A DNA stretch of 45,665 bases. Source: JBFXAN01 sp050184225. Its GTDB lineage: Bacteria; Chloroflexota; Dehalococcoidia; CAUJGQ01. Location: the NCBI GenBank assembly GCA_050184225.1, contig JBFXAN010000039.1, forward strand, positions 1-45,665, written 5' to 3'. The position numbers and the translations under genes are program-made. Position 1 is the stretch's first letter, and each line of letters starts with the position of its first letter. This document shows positions 23,007 to 31,338 of the stretch, piece after piece. Below the pieces are notes generated by a model. The model was not told where the DNA came from, did not search any database, and worked only from the letters and a program-made list of their open reading frames with translations.

Positions 23007-23438
23007 ATGCGCGTCGTCCTCGATACCAACATCATTGTCAGTGCCTTCCTCGTCGCTTTGGGCACGCCCGCCCGGATTGTGGCGGCCTGGCGGGCGCAGC
23101 GCTTCGAGCTGGTCGTGTCACCGGCGCTGCTCGCTGAGTATGAGGCAGCGCTGAACTACGACCGCGTGCGCCGCCGGCATGGCCTCAGCCCCGAGCAGAT
23201 TGCCCGCGAGGTTCAGGTCATCGGCGAGGTGGCGCTCGTGGTGGAGCCGACGAACGTACTGGCGGTGATTGCCGATGACCCCGATGATGACCACGTCCTC
23301 GCTTGTGCGGTGGCCGGAGAGGCGGACTACATCGTGAGCGGCGACCCCCACATCCTCGCGCTGCGCGAGTACCAGGGCATCCGCGTCCTCTCCCCCCGCG
23401 CCTTTGTCGCGGTGCTGGAGGGCGGTGAAGACGCATGA
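23007..23438 (+). CDS. PIN-domain toxin (putative ribonuclease)
   Basis: The 143-residue PIN-domain protein is of the type annotated as putative toxin-antitoxin toxin. Acidic metal-binding residues are visible in VVLDTNIIVSAF, SPALLAEYEAAL, DDPDDDHVLACAVAGEADYIVSGD and later. It would act as a metal-dependent RNase inhibited by the preceding antitoxin. ATG 23007 gives the usual MRVVLDTN start; GTG 22977 is a possible alternative inside the antitoxin gene. There is no clear ribosome binding site, so translation probably depends on coupling to the antitoxin. Confidence 0.88.
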   Translation: MRVVLDTNIIVSAFLVALGTPARIVAAWRAQRFELVVSPALLAEYEAALNYDRVRRRHGLSPEQIAREVQVIGEVALVVEPTNVLAVIADDPDDDHVLACAVAGEADYIVSGDPHILALREYQGIRVLSPRAFVAVLEGGEDA

Positions 23439-23533
23439 CGACGACCATCCCCGATACACGGCACGCCATCCCCTTTGCACGCGGATGGGTGCTCTCTGTA
23501 TCCGTCCGAGCGGGATCGGTTGCATCGTCGTTG

Positions 23534-23563
23534 TATAATTAGTAAGAAAGGTATACCGTTATG
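23534..23563 (+). promoter_or_regulatory. -10 box and palindrome ahead of a degraded second toxin locus
   Basis: A perfect TATAAT (23534-23539) is followed by AGAAAGG, the 8-base palindrome GGTATACC (23550-23557) and ATG 23561. No good -35 box is present. The frame from ATG 23561 (MTREAAPIDTRTMPTRP) runs out of frame into the PIN fragment and may be an antitoxin remnant. The palindrome could have been its operator. Confidence 0.4.
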
Positions 23564-23630
23564 ACACGTGAAGCTGCGCCGATAGATACTAGGACGATGC
23601 CTACGAGACCAAGGGCCGCCGCCGTTTGCC

Positions 23631-23912
23631 ATGACCAGCCGCTGGCTGCCGTCGGCGGGACGTGCCTTTGTGGACAGCTCCGGCTTCTTCGCCCTGAAGG
23701 CGGCCAATGACGCCAACCACCAGACCGCCCGCACCCTGCTCTATGAACTAGCCGATGTGCGCCGGCGCTTGATCACCACGAACTATGTCGTGGGCAAAAC
23801 CCATGCTCTCATGCTCAGCCGTCTCGGCTATACGGCGGCACTCACCTGGCTGCTCGACATCCGCGAGAGCCCAGGCACGGCCATCGTGCGCGTGAACGTG
23901 AACGGATCATGA
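23631..23912 (+). pseudogene. Truncated PIN-domain toxin
   Basis: The 93-residue frame has a PIN N-terminal half: RAFVDSSGFFALKAANDANH with its metal-binding Asp, then TTNYVVGKTHALMLSRLGY. It stops after VRVNVNGS. The usual C-terminal part with the remaining acidic residues (about 45-50 residues) is absent, so nuclease activity is unlikely. No intact antitoxin precedes it. The neighbouring complete PIN pair and an unidentified gene fragment suggest a site of repeated gain and loss. Confidence 0.65.
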
Positions 23913-23988
23913 TAGCTGTCGCGCTGAGGCGGCGTGTCCAAGTGTGAACGAATGGAGCGTTCCGGGTAGTCGCATCACCGGCGGCGGC

Positions 23989-24789
23989 CTAATAGTAGAT
24001 CCCGCGACCGACGCCACCACCGGCGGCGATCGTGTCTCCCGTGATCGCCACAGAGAGCGGCGACGCCAGGAACGCGACGATGTGGGCAATATCCATTGCG
24101 TCGATGATCCGTCGAACCGAATTTTGTTCAGCCATGCGCTGACGTGCGGCTTCGAGCGTTTCGCCGCGGCTGGTCGCCTGCTGTTCGGTCACTTCCTGCA
24201 TGTATTCCGTCCAGGTGAGACCGGGGTGGACGCAGGTGACATTGATGCCAAAGGGGCCAAGCTCATCGGCGAGGTTCTTGGTCAGCGCCGACACCGCCAC
24301 ATTGCGGATGCTGCCGATCGTATTGCCCGTCTGGCGGGCAGCGAGCCCGCTGATGTTGATGATCCGCCCCCAGCCCTGCGGTTTCATCTGGGGAACCACG
24401 GCGCGGGCGCAGCGGAGATAGCCGAGCACCTTCACATTGATCTGTTCCATGAATGCGTCGTCCGGCAGGTTCTCGACGCCGGGCTTCGGCGGCGCGCCGC
24501 CGGGGCGGGCGGCACAGTTGACCAGGATATCTATCCGGCCGAGCTCTCGCGCCGCGTGTGTCACTGCGTCGTCGACCGCGCCGGTATCGCCCGTGTCCGC
24601 GACCAGCGGCAGCGCCTTGCGGCCGGTCGTGCGGGTGATCTCCGCCGCCGCTTCTTCCAGGGTCGATCCGGTACGGGCGATCAGCGCCAGGTCGACACCT
24701 TCCTCAGCCAGCACCAGTGCGATCGCTTTGCCGATGCCCCGGCTTCCACCGGTGACGAGCGCGGTTCTGCCACTCAGTTGTAGGTCCAC
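23989..24789 (-). CDS. SDR-fold protein lacking the Tyr-Lys catalytic pair
   Basis: The 266-residue short-chain dehydrogenase/reductase has an intact NAD(P)-binding motif (TGGSRGIG, residues 13-20), DILVNCAA and a Ser at 147 (NISG). Where the YxxxK motif should be, the sequence is GSIRN (Gly159, Asn163), so both catalytic residues are replaced. The rest of the helix (VAVSALTKNLADEL) and the VHPG segment are normal. It may bind nucleotide without the classical reaction, or use other residues. GTG 24789 is chosen because GAGGAGG lies upstream; an in-frame ATG at 24846 has no site. It is the last gene of the large catabolic operon. Confidence 0.87.
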   Translation of the reverse strand: MDLQLSGRTALVTGGSRGIGKAIALVLAEEGVDLALIARTGSTLEEAAAEITRTTGRKALPLVADTGDTGAVDDAVTHAARELGRIDILVNCAARPGGAPPKPGVENLPDDAFMEQINVKVLGYLRCARAVVPQMKPQGWGRIINISGLAARQTGNTIGSIRNVAVSALTKNLADELGPFGINVTCVHPGLTWTEYMQEVTEQQATSRGETLEAARQRMAEQNSVRRIIDAMDIAHIVAFLASPLSVAITGDTIAAGGGVGRGIYY

Positions 24790-24956
24790 GTGCGAACGTC
24801 CTCCTCTGACTCTGCCCCAGCAGTATGCGGCATTTCGACACGTCATGTTCTGGACGCTGTCAGAGCCAGCAACGTCTTCTCAGGCACCGACGTTGTTCGT
24901 ATGGTCATCCACGTTCGAGCGAGGAGCGGGCCATTCTCGCGGCCGCCCGGGACGGG

Positions 24957-25703
24957 CTATCGCAGTCTGAGGCCGTCGCCTGGACCGGCGGTGCGGCCAG
25001 GACGCGCTGCTTGAACCGACGTAATGAGATCCTTGAAGCTCTCGATCCGGTTCAACATGCGGATGCTGCTCTTGATCGCGGCCATGCCGGCGGGCTTGTT
25101 CTCGGCGAGTAGGTCGGCATACCCACGGGCCGCTGCCAGGACATCCTGATCCGGAACCGACATCAGGGCAACCCCGCGGCTGACCAACGCGGGGCCGTTG
25201 TACGGCTGCGCTCCGACGGCGAACTCCAGTGCCCGCGCCGCGCCGAACTTGAGCGTCAGCCAGACGGTGTTGATCGGTGCGGCCAGGCCCAGCCGAGCCT
25301 CCGCCACCTGAAAGCGGCAGCCGTCCCCGGCAATCAGCATGTCACAGGCCAGCGCGAGCGCGGAACCGGCGGCGATCGCCGGTCCTTCGAGCGCGCCGAC
25401 GATCGGTTTCGGGCAGTCGTACAGGCCGGCATGGAGGTCCGCCCAGAGGGCGCTGAAGCCGGCCCGCCAGGGCGGCGGCGGGTCGGCGGCAAACGCGTCA
25501 AGGTCGAGGCCGGCACAGAAGGAGCCGCCCGCCCCGCGGATGACGATCACCCGCACCTCGGGGTCTGCGACGAGTTCGGCGAGACCGGTACGCAGCGCCT
25601 CGACCAGCGGCCCGATCAGGGCATTGCGCCGCGATGGACGGTTGAGGACCAGTTCCCCGCGCGGGCCATAGCGCTCGACGATCGCGAGCGATTCCGTGTC
25701 CAT
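24957..25703 (-). CDS. Enoyl-CoA hydratase/isomerase
   Basis: The 248-residue crotonase-fold enzyme would hydrate or isomerise an enoyl-CoA in a beta-oxidation-like pathway. The first oxyanion-hole segment is GAGGSFCAGLDLDAF and the second is ALEGPAIAAGSALALACDMLIAG, with AEARLGLAAPINTVW after it. The usual catalytic Glu before the second loop is not obvious, so the exact reaction is open. ATG 25703 is preferred because AAGGAG lies 5 bases upstream; GTG 25709 would be too close to that site. It lies 66 bases downstream of an acyl-CoA dehydrogenase gene. Confidence 0.87.
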   Translation of the reverse strand: MDTESLAIVERYGPRGELVLNRPSRRNALIGPLVEALRTGLAELVADPEVRVIVIRGAGGSFCAGLDLDAFAADPPPPWRAGFSALWADLHAGLYDCPKPIVGALEGPAIAAGSALALACDMLIAGDGCRFQVAEARLGLAAPINTVWLTLKFGAARALEFAVGAQPYNGPALVSRGVALMSVPDQDVLAAARGYADLLAENKPAGMAAIKSSIRMLNRIESFKDLITSVQAARPGRTAGPGDGLRLR

Positions 25704-25769
25704 GTGCACTCCTTCTCCGGTCCACGAACCTCAGAGTCAAACGAGCAACCGTGTCCCGGACTCCCGGCC

Positions 25770-26915
25770 TCAGGTACGCGGCAGGCCAAGGCCGCGTTGA
25801 GCAATGACGTTACGCTGAATCTCACCGGTCCCTTGACCGATCGTGAGCCGGACTGAATCGAGATAGCGGAAGGCCGGCCGCCCGTCCAGCGGCGCATAGG
25901 CGGATTCCCCGCGGAGCTGCCCGGCGACACCGAACACGGCGATGCCGGCGCGTGCCACCGCCTGGCCGAGGTCGGAGTTGAACATCTTGGACATCGAGGC
26001 TTCGTAGTTGGGCACCATCCCGCGGCCTTGCATCCAGGCCACACGGTAGGCCAGCAGCCGGCCTACCTCCACGCCGACGCGCAGATCCGCCAGTTGCAGC
26101 CGCTGTGCCGTCGCTCCGGGCCGGCCGGACCACAATCCCCGGTTCGTCCGCTGCCAATCTTCCACCCGACGGAGGTCGCGGTCGGCCGTCAGGTAGCGTT
26201 CGATCCCGCTCCGCTCGAAATCGAGCGTCGTCGTTGCCACGTACCAGCCGCGATGCTCGTCGCCGACGCGGTTGCGGAGGGGGACGCGCACGTCGCCAAA
26301 GAACACCTGGTTGAAACCATGTTCCCCGGTCATCTGCACGAGCGGCGAGATGGTGATGCCGGGTGATCTCAGATCGACCAGTAGGGCGGAGATGCCGCGA
26401 TGCTTCGGTGCATCGGGGTCGGTGCGGGCGAGCAGGAAGATCCAATCGGCGCGGTGGGCGTTGGAGGTCCAGATCTTCTGACCGCTGATCACGTAGTCGT
26501 CACCGTCCTTGACCGCGCGGGTCTGGAGCGCGGCGAGGTCAGAGCCGGCGCCCGGCTCCGAGAACCCCTGACACCAGATCACCTCATCGCCAACGATCGG
26601 CGGCAGGTGTTCCGCCCGTTGCTCATCGCTGCCGTGGAGCATGAGCGTGGGACCGATCATGTTGGTCCCAAATCCGCCCGCATCGACGCCGGCCGTGAAC
26701 GACTCTTCCTTGAAGATGACCTGTTGGAGATGGCCGGCACCCCGGCCACCATGTTCGCGGGGCCAGTGCATCGTCAGCCAGCCGCGTTCCGCCAGCAGGC
26801 GTCGATACGCCCGCCGGCCGGCATCGCCACCGTTGGCCGGCGGCGGATTGTCGCGATAGAACCGGCGGATGCGATCGCGAAACGCCCGCTCCTCGTTCGT
26901 GAGCGAAAAGTCCAT
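25770..26915 (-). CDS. Acyl-CoA dehydrogenase
   Basis: The 381-residue FAD enzyme oxidises an acyl-CoA to the 2-enoyl-CoA. It shows the standard order: N-terminal helical domain (DFSLTNEERAFRDRIRRFYRDN), middle domain (CQGFSEPGAGSDLAALQTRAV, DDYVISGQKIWTSNAHRADW), and C-terminal helices ending RNVIAQRGLGLPR. ATG 26915 gives the family-typical MDFSLTNEE start; the frame continues 45 bases upstream without coding character. It resembles the acyl-CoA dehydrogenase at 30127-31311, including the C-terminal motif, so the two may form a heteromer or act on successive intermediates. Confidence 0.92.
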   Translation of the reverse strand: MDFSLTNEERAFRDRIRRFYRDNPPPANGGDAGRRAYRRLLAERGWLTMHWPREHGGRGAGHLQQVIFKEESFTAGVDAGGFGTNMIGPTLMLHGSDEQRAEHLPPIVGDEVIWCQGFSEPGAGSDLAALQTRAVKDGDDYVISGQKIWTSNAHRADWIFLLARTDPDAPKHRGISALLVDLRSPGITISPLVQMTGEHGFNQVFFGDVRVPLRNRVGDEHRGWYVATTTLDFERSGIERYLTADRDLRRVEDWQRTNRGLWSGRPGATAQRLQLADLRVGVEVGRLLAYRVAWMQGRGMVPNYEASMSKMFNSDLGQAVARAGIAVFGVAGQLRGESAYAPLDGRPAFRYLDSVRLTIGQGTGEIQRNVIAQRGLGLPRT

Positions 26916-26975
26916 GCACGCCTTCCTCACATACGTCTTGCCCGCAGACCTGCCGTGCATGTCACGCGGCAGGGA

Positions 26976-27797
26976 CTAGGACAGGTCCGCATCCCAACCG
27001 TAGACACGGCTCGCATTCTCGGCGAAGAACTGGAGGGCGACCTCCGGCCGCAGACCGCGCTCGTCCAGCTCGGTGCGGGCACGGTCCCAGGGGATGGTCG
27101 GGTATTCGGTGCCGAACAGCATCTTCTCCCGGCCGCGGGTGTTGATGAAGCGCACGAACTCCTCCGGCCAGTAGCGGGGCGCCACCGAGGTTGTCGCCAT
27201 GAAGACGTTGTCCCAGTGGGCGATTACGGAGAGCACTTCCTCGGTCCAGGGCTGGCCGCAGTGGGTCATGATCAGGCGCAGCTCGGGGAAGTGGTAGGCG
27301 ACCTCGTCGTAGTAGAGCGGGTTCTGGACCCAACCGGGACGGCGCGGCCCCGGCATGCCCGCGTTCATGCTCACGGGGATGTCCAGCTCGATCGCCTTGA
27401 CGTAGAACGGCCAGTAGATCCGGTCGGTCGGCGGCAGCGAGTAGCGGAAGGGAGGGATGCGCAGGCAGCGGACGCCGTACCGCTCGTGATACTCGACCAC
27501 ACGTCGCACTTCAGCCATACCCTTGGTCGGATCGACGATCATCGCGGGCAGGATCTTGCGCGGGAAGCGGCGATGGGCGTCACCCACCCAGTCCGCATGC
27601 TCCGGCTGCATGATGCTGATCACCGCCGCGCCTACATCCGACGCATCCATCGCGGCCAGCAACTGCTCCGGGTCGGTGATCGGGCGGCGTTGCTCCATGT
27701 CCTTGAAGAGATAGTTCAGCGCCGCGCCCTCGCCGCCCTGGAGAAAGCTGGAGTTGACGAGTGCGTCGATCGCGCGGACGCGTCCGGATGCTGGCAT
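26976..27797 (-). CDS. Amidohydrolase-2 fold protein with altered metal site
   Basis: The 273-residue TIM-barrel protein is of the amidohydrolase-2 (ACMSD-like) group. It has a clear LIMTHCGQPW strand, FGTEYPTIPWDR near the end, and a FFAENASRVYG C-terminus. The usual N-terminal metal motif HxH is missing: the sequence at that place reads RAIDALVNSSF. The usual Asp of the GSDYP-type motif is Glu here. It may bind metal differently or be metal-free, and could act as a hydrolase or decarboxylase on a CoA-pathway product. It starts 13 bases after the epimerase gene stop. Confidence 0.8.
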   Translation of the reverse strand: MPASGRVRAIDALVNSSFLQGGEGAALNYLFKDMEQRRPITDPEQLLAAMDASDVGAAVISIMQPEHADWVGDAHRRFPRKILPAMIVDPTKGMAEVRRVVEYHERYGVRCLRIPPFRYSLPPTDRIYWPFYVKAIELDIPVSMNAGMPGPRRPGWVQNPLYYDEVAYHFPELRLIMTHCGQPWTEEVLSVIAHWDNVFMATTSVAPRYWPEEFVRFINTRGREKMLFGTEYPTIPWDRARTELDERGLRPEVALQFFAENASRVYGWDADLS

Positions 27798-27810
27798 CGC
27801 TCGATGTCCT

Positions 27811-28863
27811 TCATTCCCGCCCGGTCAGGGCGGGTTCTGCCATAACCGCCGTCATCATCTCCTCGGCCCGCCGCCAGGCGGCGAGAATGGCGTCCTCGCG
27901 GTCGTAGTTGAAGCTGCCGGAGCCGGGGATTGAACCCTCGCGCAGGTCGCCGGCGGCGATCGGATGATCGCGCAGCCAGCGGGCGGTGAGCCGCGTGGCC
28001 GCTTCGGCATCCACCACGTCGCGATAGCCGAGCAAGGCACGCGCCTTCGACATGTCGAGGATCAGGCTCGATTTCTCCGCCAGCGGGTACACCCCGCGAC
28101 AGAAGGACGCGGGGACGCCGACCAGGTCCATCGACGCACCCAATTCATCAACGATCAGTTCCGCCACGTGCCGGGCGGAGAGCACCCGCTCGTCGCCGGC
28201 GTTGAAGGCCTCCCCCGCCGCCTCCGGGCGGGTGGCGCAGAGGTAGACGAGCCAGGCAACGTTCTCGATGTAGCCGCGCTGGAAGTAGGCCATGCCGTCG
28301 TGCGGCAGCAGCATGAAGGGACGGCGGTCGAGCACGCGCTTGACCACCGCCCACTCGTGGTTGATCGGCGCGCGCGGGCCGAAGATGCCGGGGTAGCGCA
28401 CGATCACCGCCTCGAAGTCGCCACGGCCGTGCTGCGCCATCAGCTGGTCCTCGCCTTCGGCAACCCGGCCCGTGTGATTCGCCGCATCCCGCTGGCGCGG
28501 CGCCCACTCCGGTACCGGCAGCGGCACGCGACCGTCCGGCGTGGGCCGGAGCGTGCCCCGATAAACGGGCTGGCCCGTTACTCCCACCAGCCGCCGCGTC
28601 TTGCCCGCCAGTTCGTCCGCGAGCGCCCGAAGCCGCCCGGAGGTACAGACAGCGATCTCCCATTCGCGATGGCCGAGAACGTCGTGAATGGCGGCTGGGT
28701 CGCGCGCATCGCCGTGGAGGTGCTCGACCTCAGCATCAAATGCGGCCTCGTGCGCGCCGGAGTGGAAGATCGACACGCGGGCGCCGGCACGGAGGAAATG
28801 GTTGACAATCGGCACACCGGTGGGTCCGGTGCCGCCCACGACAAGGACGTTGCTCTCTTTCAT
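27811..28863 (-). CDS. NAD-dependent epimerase/dehydratase-like protein
   Basis: The 350-residue extended-SDR protein has a nucleotide-binding N-terminus (VLVVGGTGPTGVPIVNHFL) and typical later segments (VIVRYPGIFGPRAP, YIENVAWLVYLCATRPEAAGEAFNAGD, RALLGYRDVVDAEAATRL). No clear YxxxK motif is visible; the sequence near the expected place reads VYRGTLRP. Substrate is unknown. The family acts on sugar nucleotides or on steroid- and flavonoid-like compounds, and the setting among CoA enzymes favours a non-sugar substrate. It follows the CoA-transferase gene by 9 bases. Confidence 0.82.
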   Translation of the reverse strand: MKESNVLVVGGTGPTGVPIVNHFLRAGARVSIFHSGAHEAAFDAEVEHLHGDARDPAAIHDVLGHREWEIAVCTSGRLRALADELAGKTRRLVGVTGQPVYRGTLRPTPDGRVPLPVPEWAPRQRDAANHTGRVAEGEDQLMAQHGRGDFEAVIVRYPGIFGPRAPINHEWAVVKRVLDRRPFMLLPHDGMAYFQRGYIENVAWLVYLCATRPEAAGEAFNAGDERVLSARHVAELIVDELGASMDLVGVPASFCRGVYPLAEKSSLILDMSKARALLGYRDVVDAEAATRLTARWLRDHPIAAGDLREGSIPGSGSFNYDREDAILAAWRRAEEMMTAVMAEPALTGRE

Positions 28864-28872
28864 CTGGTCCTC

Positions 28873-30123
28873 TCATTCCGCGCGCACCGCGCCCGCATCG
28901 ATCAGTCGCTCAACTGATGCCGTGTCCAGCCCCGCCTCCGCCAGGATCTCGCGCGAGTGGCGGCCCAGGGCCGGCGATGCCCGCTCTGCCCGCAGGGGCG
29001 AGTCGCTGAAACGCACGGGTGGCGCCACGGCGGTCATGCCGCCGATCAGGTCGTGCTCCAAGCGCACGAAGTATTCGTTCGCCCAGGCTTGTGCGTCCTC
29101 CAGAACCTGCTCCGGGAGCTGGAAGGCGGAGACGGGCACGCCGGCCGTGGCGAACGCCTGCAGCCAGTGTGCCGTGGGCCGTGCGCGCAGCACCGACGCA
29201 ACCTGTCCATGAGTGTGCTCCATGTGGGCGGCGGCATCCTCCGGCATCCAGCCCGGTTCTGTCACCCAGCGATCCTCCAGGTCAAGCAGCTTCAACACGC
29301 GCAGCTGGTTGACCCGGCCGCCGGCGGCGACGGCGATCGCGCCGTCCGCCGTCGCGAAGAATCCGTAGTAGGCACGGGCGAAGGCGTGGGGCTGGAGCGA
29401 CTCACGGCGGGCGAGGACATCGCCCCAGGTCTTGCCCTCGGCGAACGCCGTCTTCAGGTACTCGATGAACTCCTCGCGCCAGCCATCGATCGCGTCGATG
29501 TGGTTGAGGTGGTTGTTCTGGAGGACGAGCGCCGCCTGGAGGAGCGACACATCGAGCCGCTGACCTCGGCCCGTGCGCTCGCGGTGATAGAGCGCCGTCG
29601 CGATCCCCCAGGCGAGAAGCAGCGCCGCGCCATAGTCGATCAGCGGGTCGGTCTGCGGCCGCGGTCCCTGCTCTGAGACGACGGCGAGGCCGGCATAGGC
29701 CTGCATCACCATATCCATGCCGGGGGCACCCGCCATCGGGCCGTGTGTGCCGAAGGCCGTGTTCTCCGCGTAGATCACGCGAGGGTTGCCCGCCGCCACC
29801 GATGCATAGTCCAGTCCCAGGCGCTCGGCCTGGCCGGGACGGAAGTTGGTGAGCACCACGTCCGCCGCACGGAGGAGCGTTTGCACCGCCGCCAGCGCCT
29901 CCGGGTGATCGATTCTGACGGCCAGCGAGCGCTTCCCGCGATTCTTGTTGACGTACTGCCGCGCCTCCGTGGGAACGACCTGGCCGTTGCGCCGGCTCGG
30001 GTCACCCTCGAGCGGCTCCACCTTGACCACGTCCGCGCCACCGTCCGCCAGCAGTTGAGCGCAGTACGGCACGGCGATGTATTGCCCGAACTCCACGACC
30101 CGCAGGCCCGCGAATGGCCCCAT
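28873..30123 (-). CDS. CaiB/BaiF-family CoA-transferase
   Basis: The 416-residue type III CoA-transferase would activate a carboxylic acid by moving CoA from a donor thioester. Family signatures are GPFAGLRVVEFGQYIAVPYC, LLADGGADVVKVEPLEGDPSR, NKNRGKRSLAV, NFRPGQAERLGLDYASV and GAPGMDMVMQAYAGL, where the Asp is the likely nucleophile. The C-terminal half has LGRHSREILAEAG. The start follows the acyl-CoA dehydrogenase stop by 3 bases, so the two are almost certainly co-translated. A second CoA-transferase is encoded at 32427-33821; the two share about the same domain order and may act on different acids. Confidence 0.93.
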   Translation of the reverse strand: MGPFAGLRVVEFGQYIAVPYCAQLLADGGADVVKVEPLEGDPSRRNGQVVPTEARQYVNKNRGKRSLAVRIDHPEALAAVQTLLRAADVVLTNFRPGQAERLGLDYASVAAGNPRVIYAENTAFGTHGPMAGAPGMDMVMQAYAGLAVVSEQGPRPQTDPLIDYGAALLLAWGIATALYHRERTGRGQRLDVSLLQAALVLQNNHLNHIDAIDGWREEFIEYLKTAFAEGKTWGDVLARRESLQPHAFARAYYGFFATADGAIAVAAGGRVNQLRVLKLLDLEDRWVTEPGWMPEDAAAHMEHTHGQVASVLRARPTAHWLQAFATAGVPVSAFQLPEQVLEDAQAWANEYFVRLEHDLIGGMTAVAPPVRFSDSPLRAERASPALGRHSREILAEAGLDTASVERLIDAGAVRAE

Positions 30124-30126
30124 CCT

Positions 30127-31311
30127 CTACCCCCTCGGCAACCCCAAGCCCCGCGTCGCGATCACGTTGCGGTTGATCTCGTTGGAACCCTGGCCGATCG
30201 TGGCGCTGACGGATGCGAGGTAGCCGGCGCCCCAACCGGCATCGCCACCGAACTCGTCGCCACCCGCGATCGTACCCTTGGCCAGCAGGCCGGCCAGACC
30301 GTGAAAGTTGAGGATCGCGTTGTGGATCCGCTGGGCCGTTTCGGTGGCGAGCACTTTCTGAATCGACACCTCATAGTTGGGGACACGACCCGCGTGCTGC
30401 AACCAGGCGACCCGATAGGAGAGCAGCCGTGCCACCTCCACCGCCACCGCATATTCCGCAAACTGCAGCCGCGTCTGTCGATAGCGCGCGTCGGCGCGTA
30501 CATGGGCAGGGGTGTCACGGAGCGAATCCAGGCAGCGGTCCAGCAGGCGGCGGAGCGAGGCGATCCGGGCGATGCCCGAACGCTCGAAGTCCATCGTCGT
30601 GGCGTTGACATACCAGCCGCGGTTTTCTTCGCCCACGCGGTTCGCGACCGGCACGCGCACGCTCTCGAGGATGACCTGGTTGAAATGATGGCGGCCCTGG
30701 AGATCGATCAGCGGCTCCACACACACACCTGGCGCGTGGAGCGGCACGATCACCATCGAGATGCCACGATGCTTCGGCGCCTCCGGGTCGGTGCGCGCCA
30801 CCGTCCAGAGGTAGTCCGAGTAGTGCGCGCCGCTGGTGAAGCGCTTCCGGCCGGTCAGCACATAGTCGTCGCCGTCTTTCACCGCCTGCGTCTCGACGGC
30901 GGCCAGGTCCGAGCCGGCGTTTGGCTCGGAGAGTCCCATGGCAAAGGAGATATCGCCGGCGGTGATACCGGGGAGGTACTGCTGCTTCTGCTCTTCGGTG
31001 CCGTAGAGCATGATGCTCGGACCGACCTGCTGGACGGCGCGGCGGTGATGTTCCTGCGGCGCGCCCGCGTAGGCCATCTCCTCCATGTAGATCATCTGGT
31101 CGATGATCCCGCGTCCCTGCCCGCCGTATTCCTCCGGCCAGGCGATGCCCAGCCAGCCGCGCGCCGCCGCCGCCCGCGAGAACTCCGGCGACCAACCCGG
31201 CTCCCGGCGCGCCCGCTGATCGGCCCAGAATTCGGCGGTCAGCGTCTGATTGAGAAAGCCACGCACCTCCGCACGAAAGGCATCCTGTTCGGGGGTGAAT
31301 CGAAAGTCCAT
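30127..31311 (-). CDS. Acyl-CoA dehydrogenase
   Basis: The 394-residue FAD enzyme has DFRFTPEQDAFRAEVRGFLN at the N-terminus, then MGLSEPNAGSDLAAVETQAV, DDYVLTGRKRFTSGAHYSDYL and a C-terminal helical domain ending RNVIATRGLGLPR. It would introduce a double bond into the CoA ester formed by the adjacent CoA-transferase. AAGGAGCGCTC precedes the ATG at 31311. It is one of two acyl-CoA dehydrogenases in this operon and a third related flavoprotein lies at 14781-16022. Confidence 0.92.
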   Translation of the reverse strand: MDFRFTPEQDAFRAEVRGFLNQTLTAEFWADQRARREPGWSPEFSRAAAARGWLGIAWPEEYGGQGRGIIDQMIYMEEMAYAGAPQEHHRRAVQQVGPSIMLYGTEEQKQQYLPGITAGDISFAMGLSEPNAGSDLAAVETQAVKDGDDYVLTGRKRFTSGAHYSDYLWTVARTDPEAPKHRGISMVIVPLHAPGVCVEPLIDLQGRHHFNQVILESVRVPVANRVGEENRGWYVNATTMDFERSGIARIASLRRLLDRCLDSLRDTPAHVRADARYRQTRLQFAEYAVAVEVARLLSYRVAWLQHAGRVPNYEVSIQKVLATETAQRIHNAILNFHGLAGLLAKGTIAGGDEFGGDAGWGAGYLASVSATIGQGSNEINRNVIATRGLGLPRG

Positions 31312-31338
31312 GAGCGCTCCTTTCGCGGGTAGGCATGC

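Noticed and set aside
26400..27845. Long plus-strand frame of 481 residues
   Set aside because: Antisense shadow of the acyl-CoA dehydrogenase and amidohydrolase-like genes.
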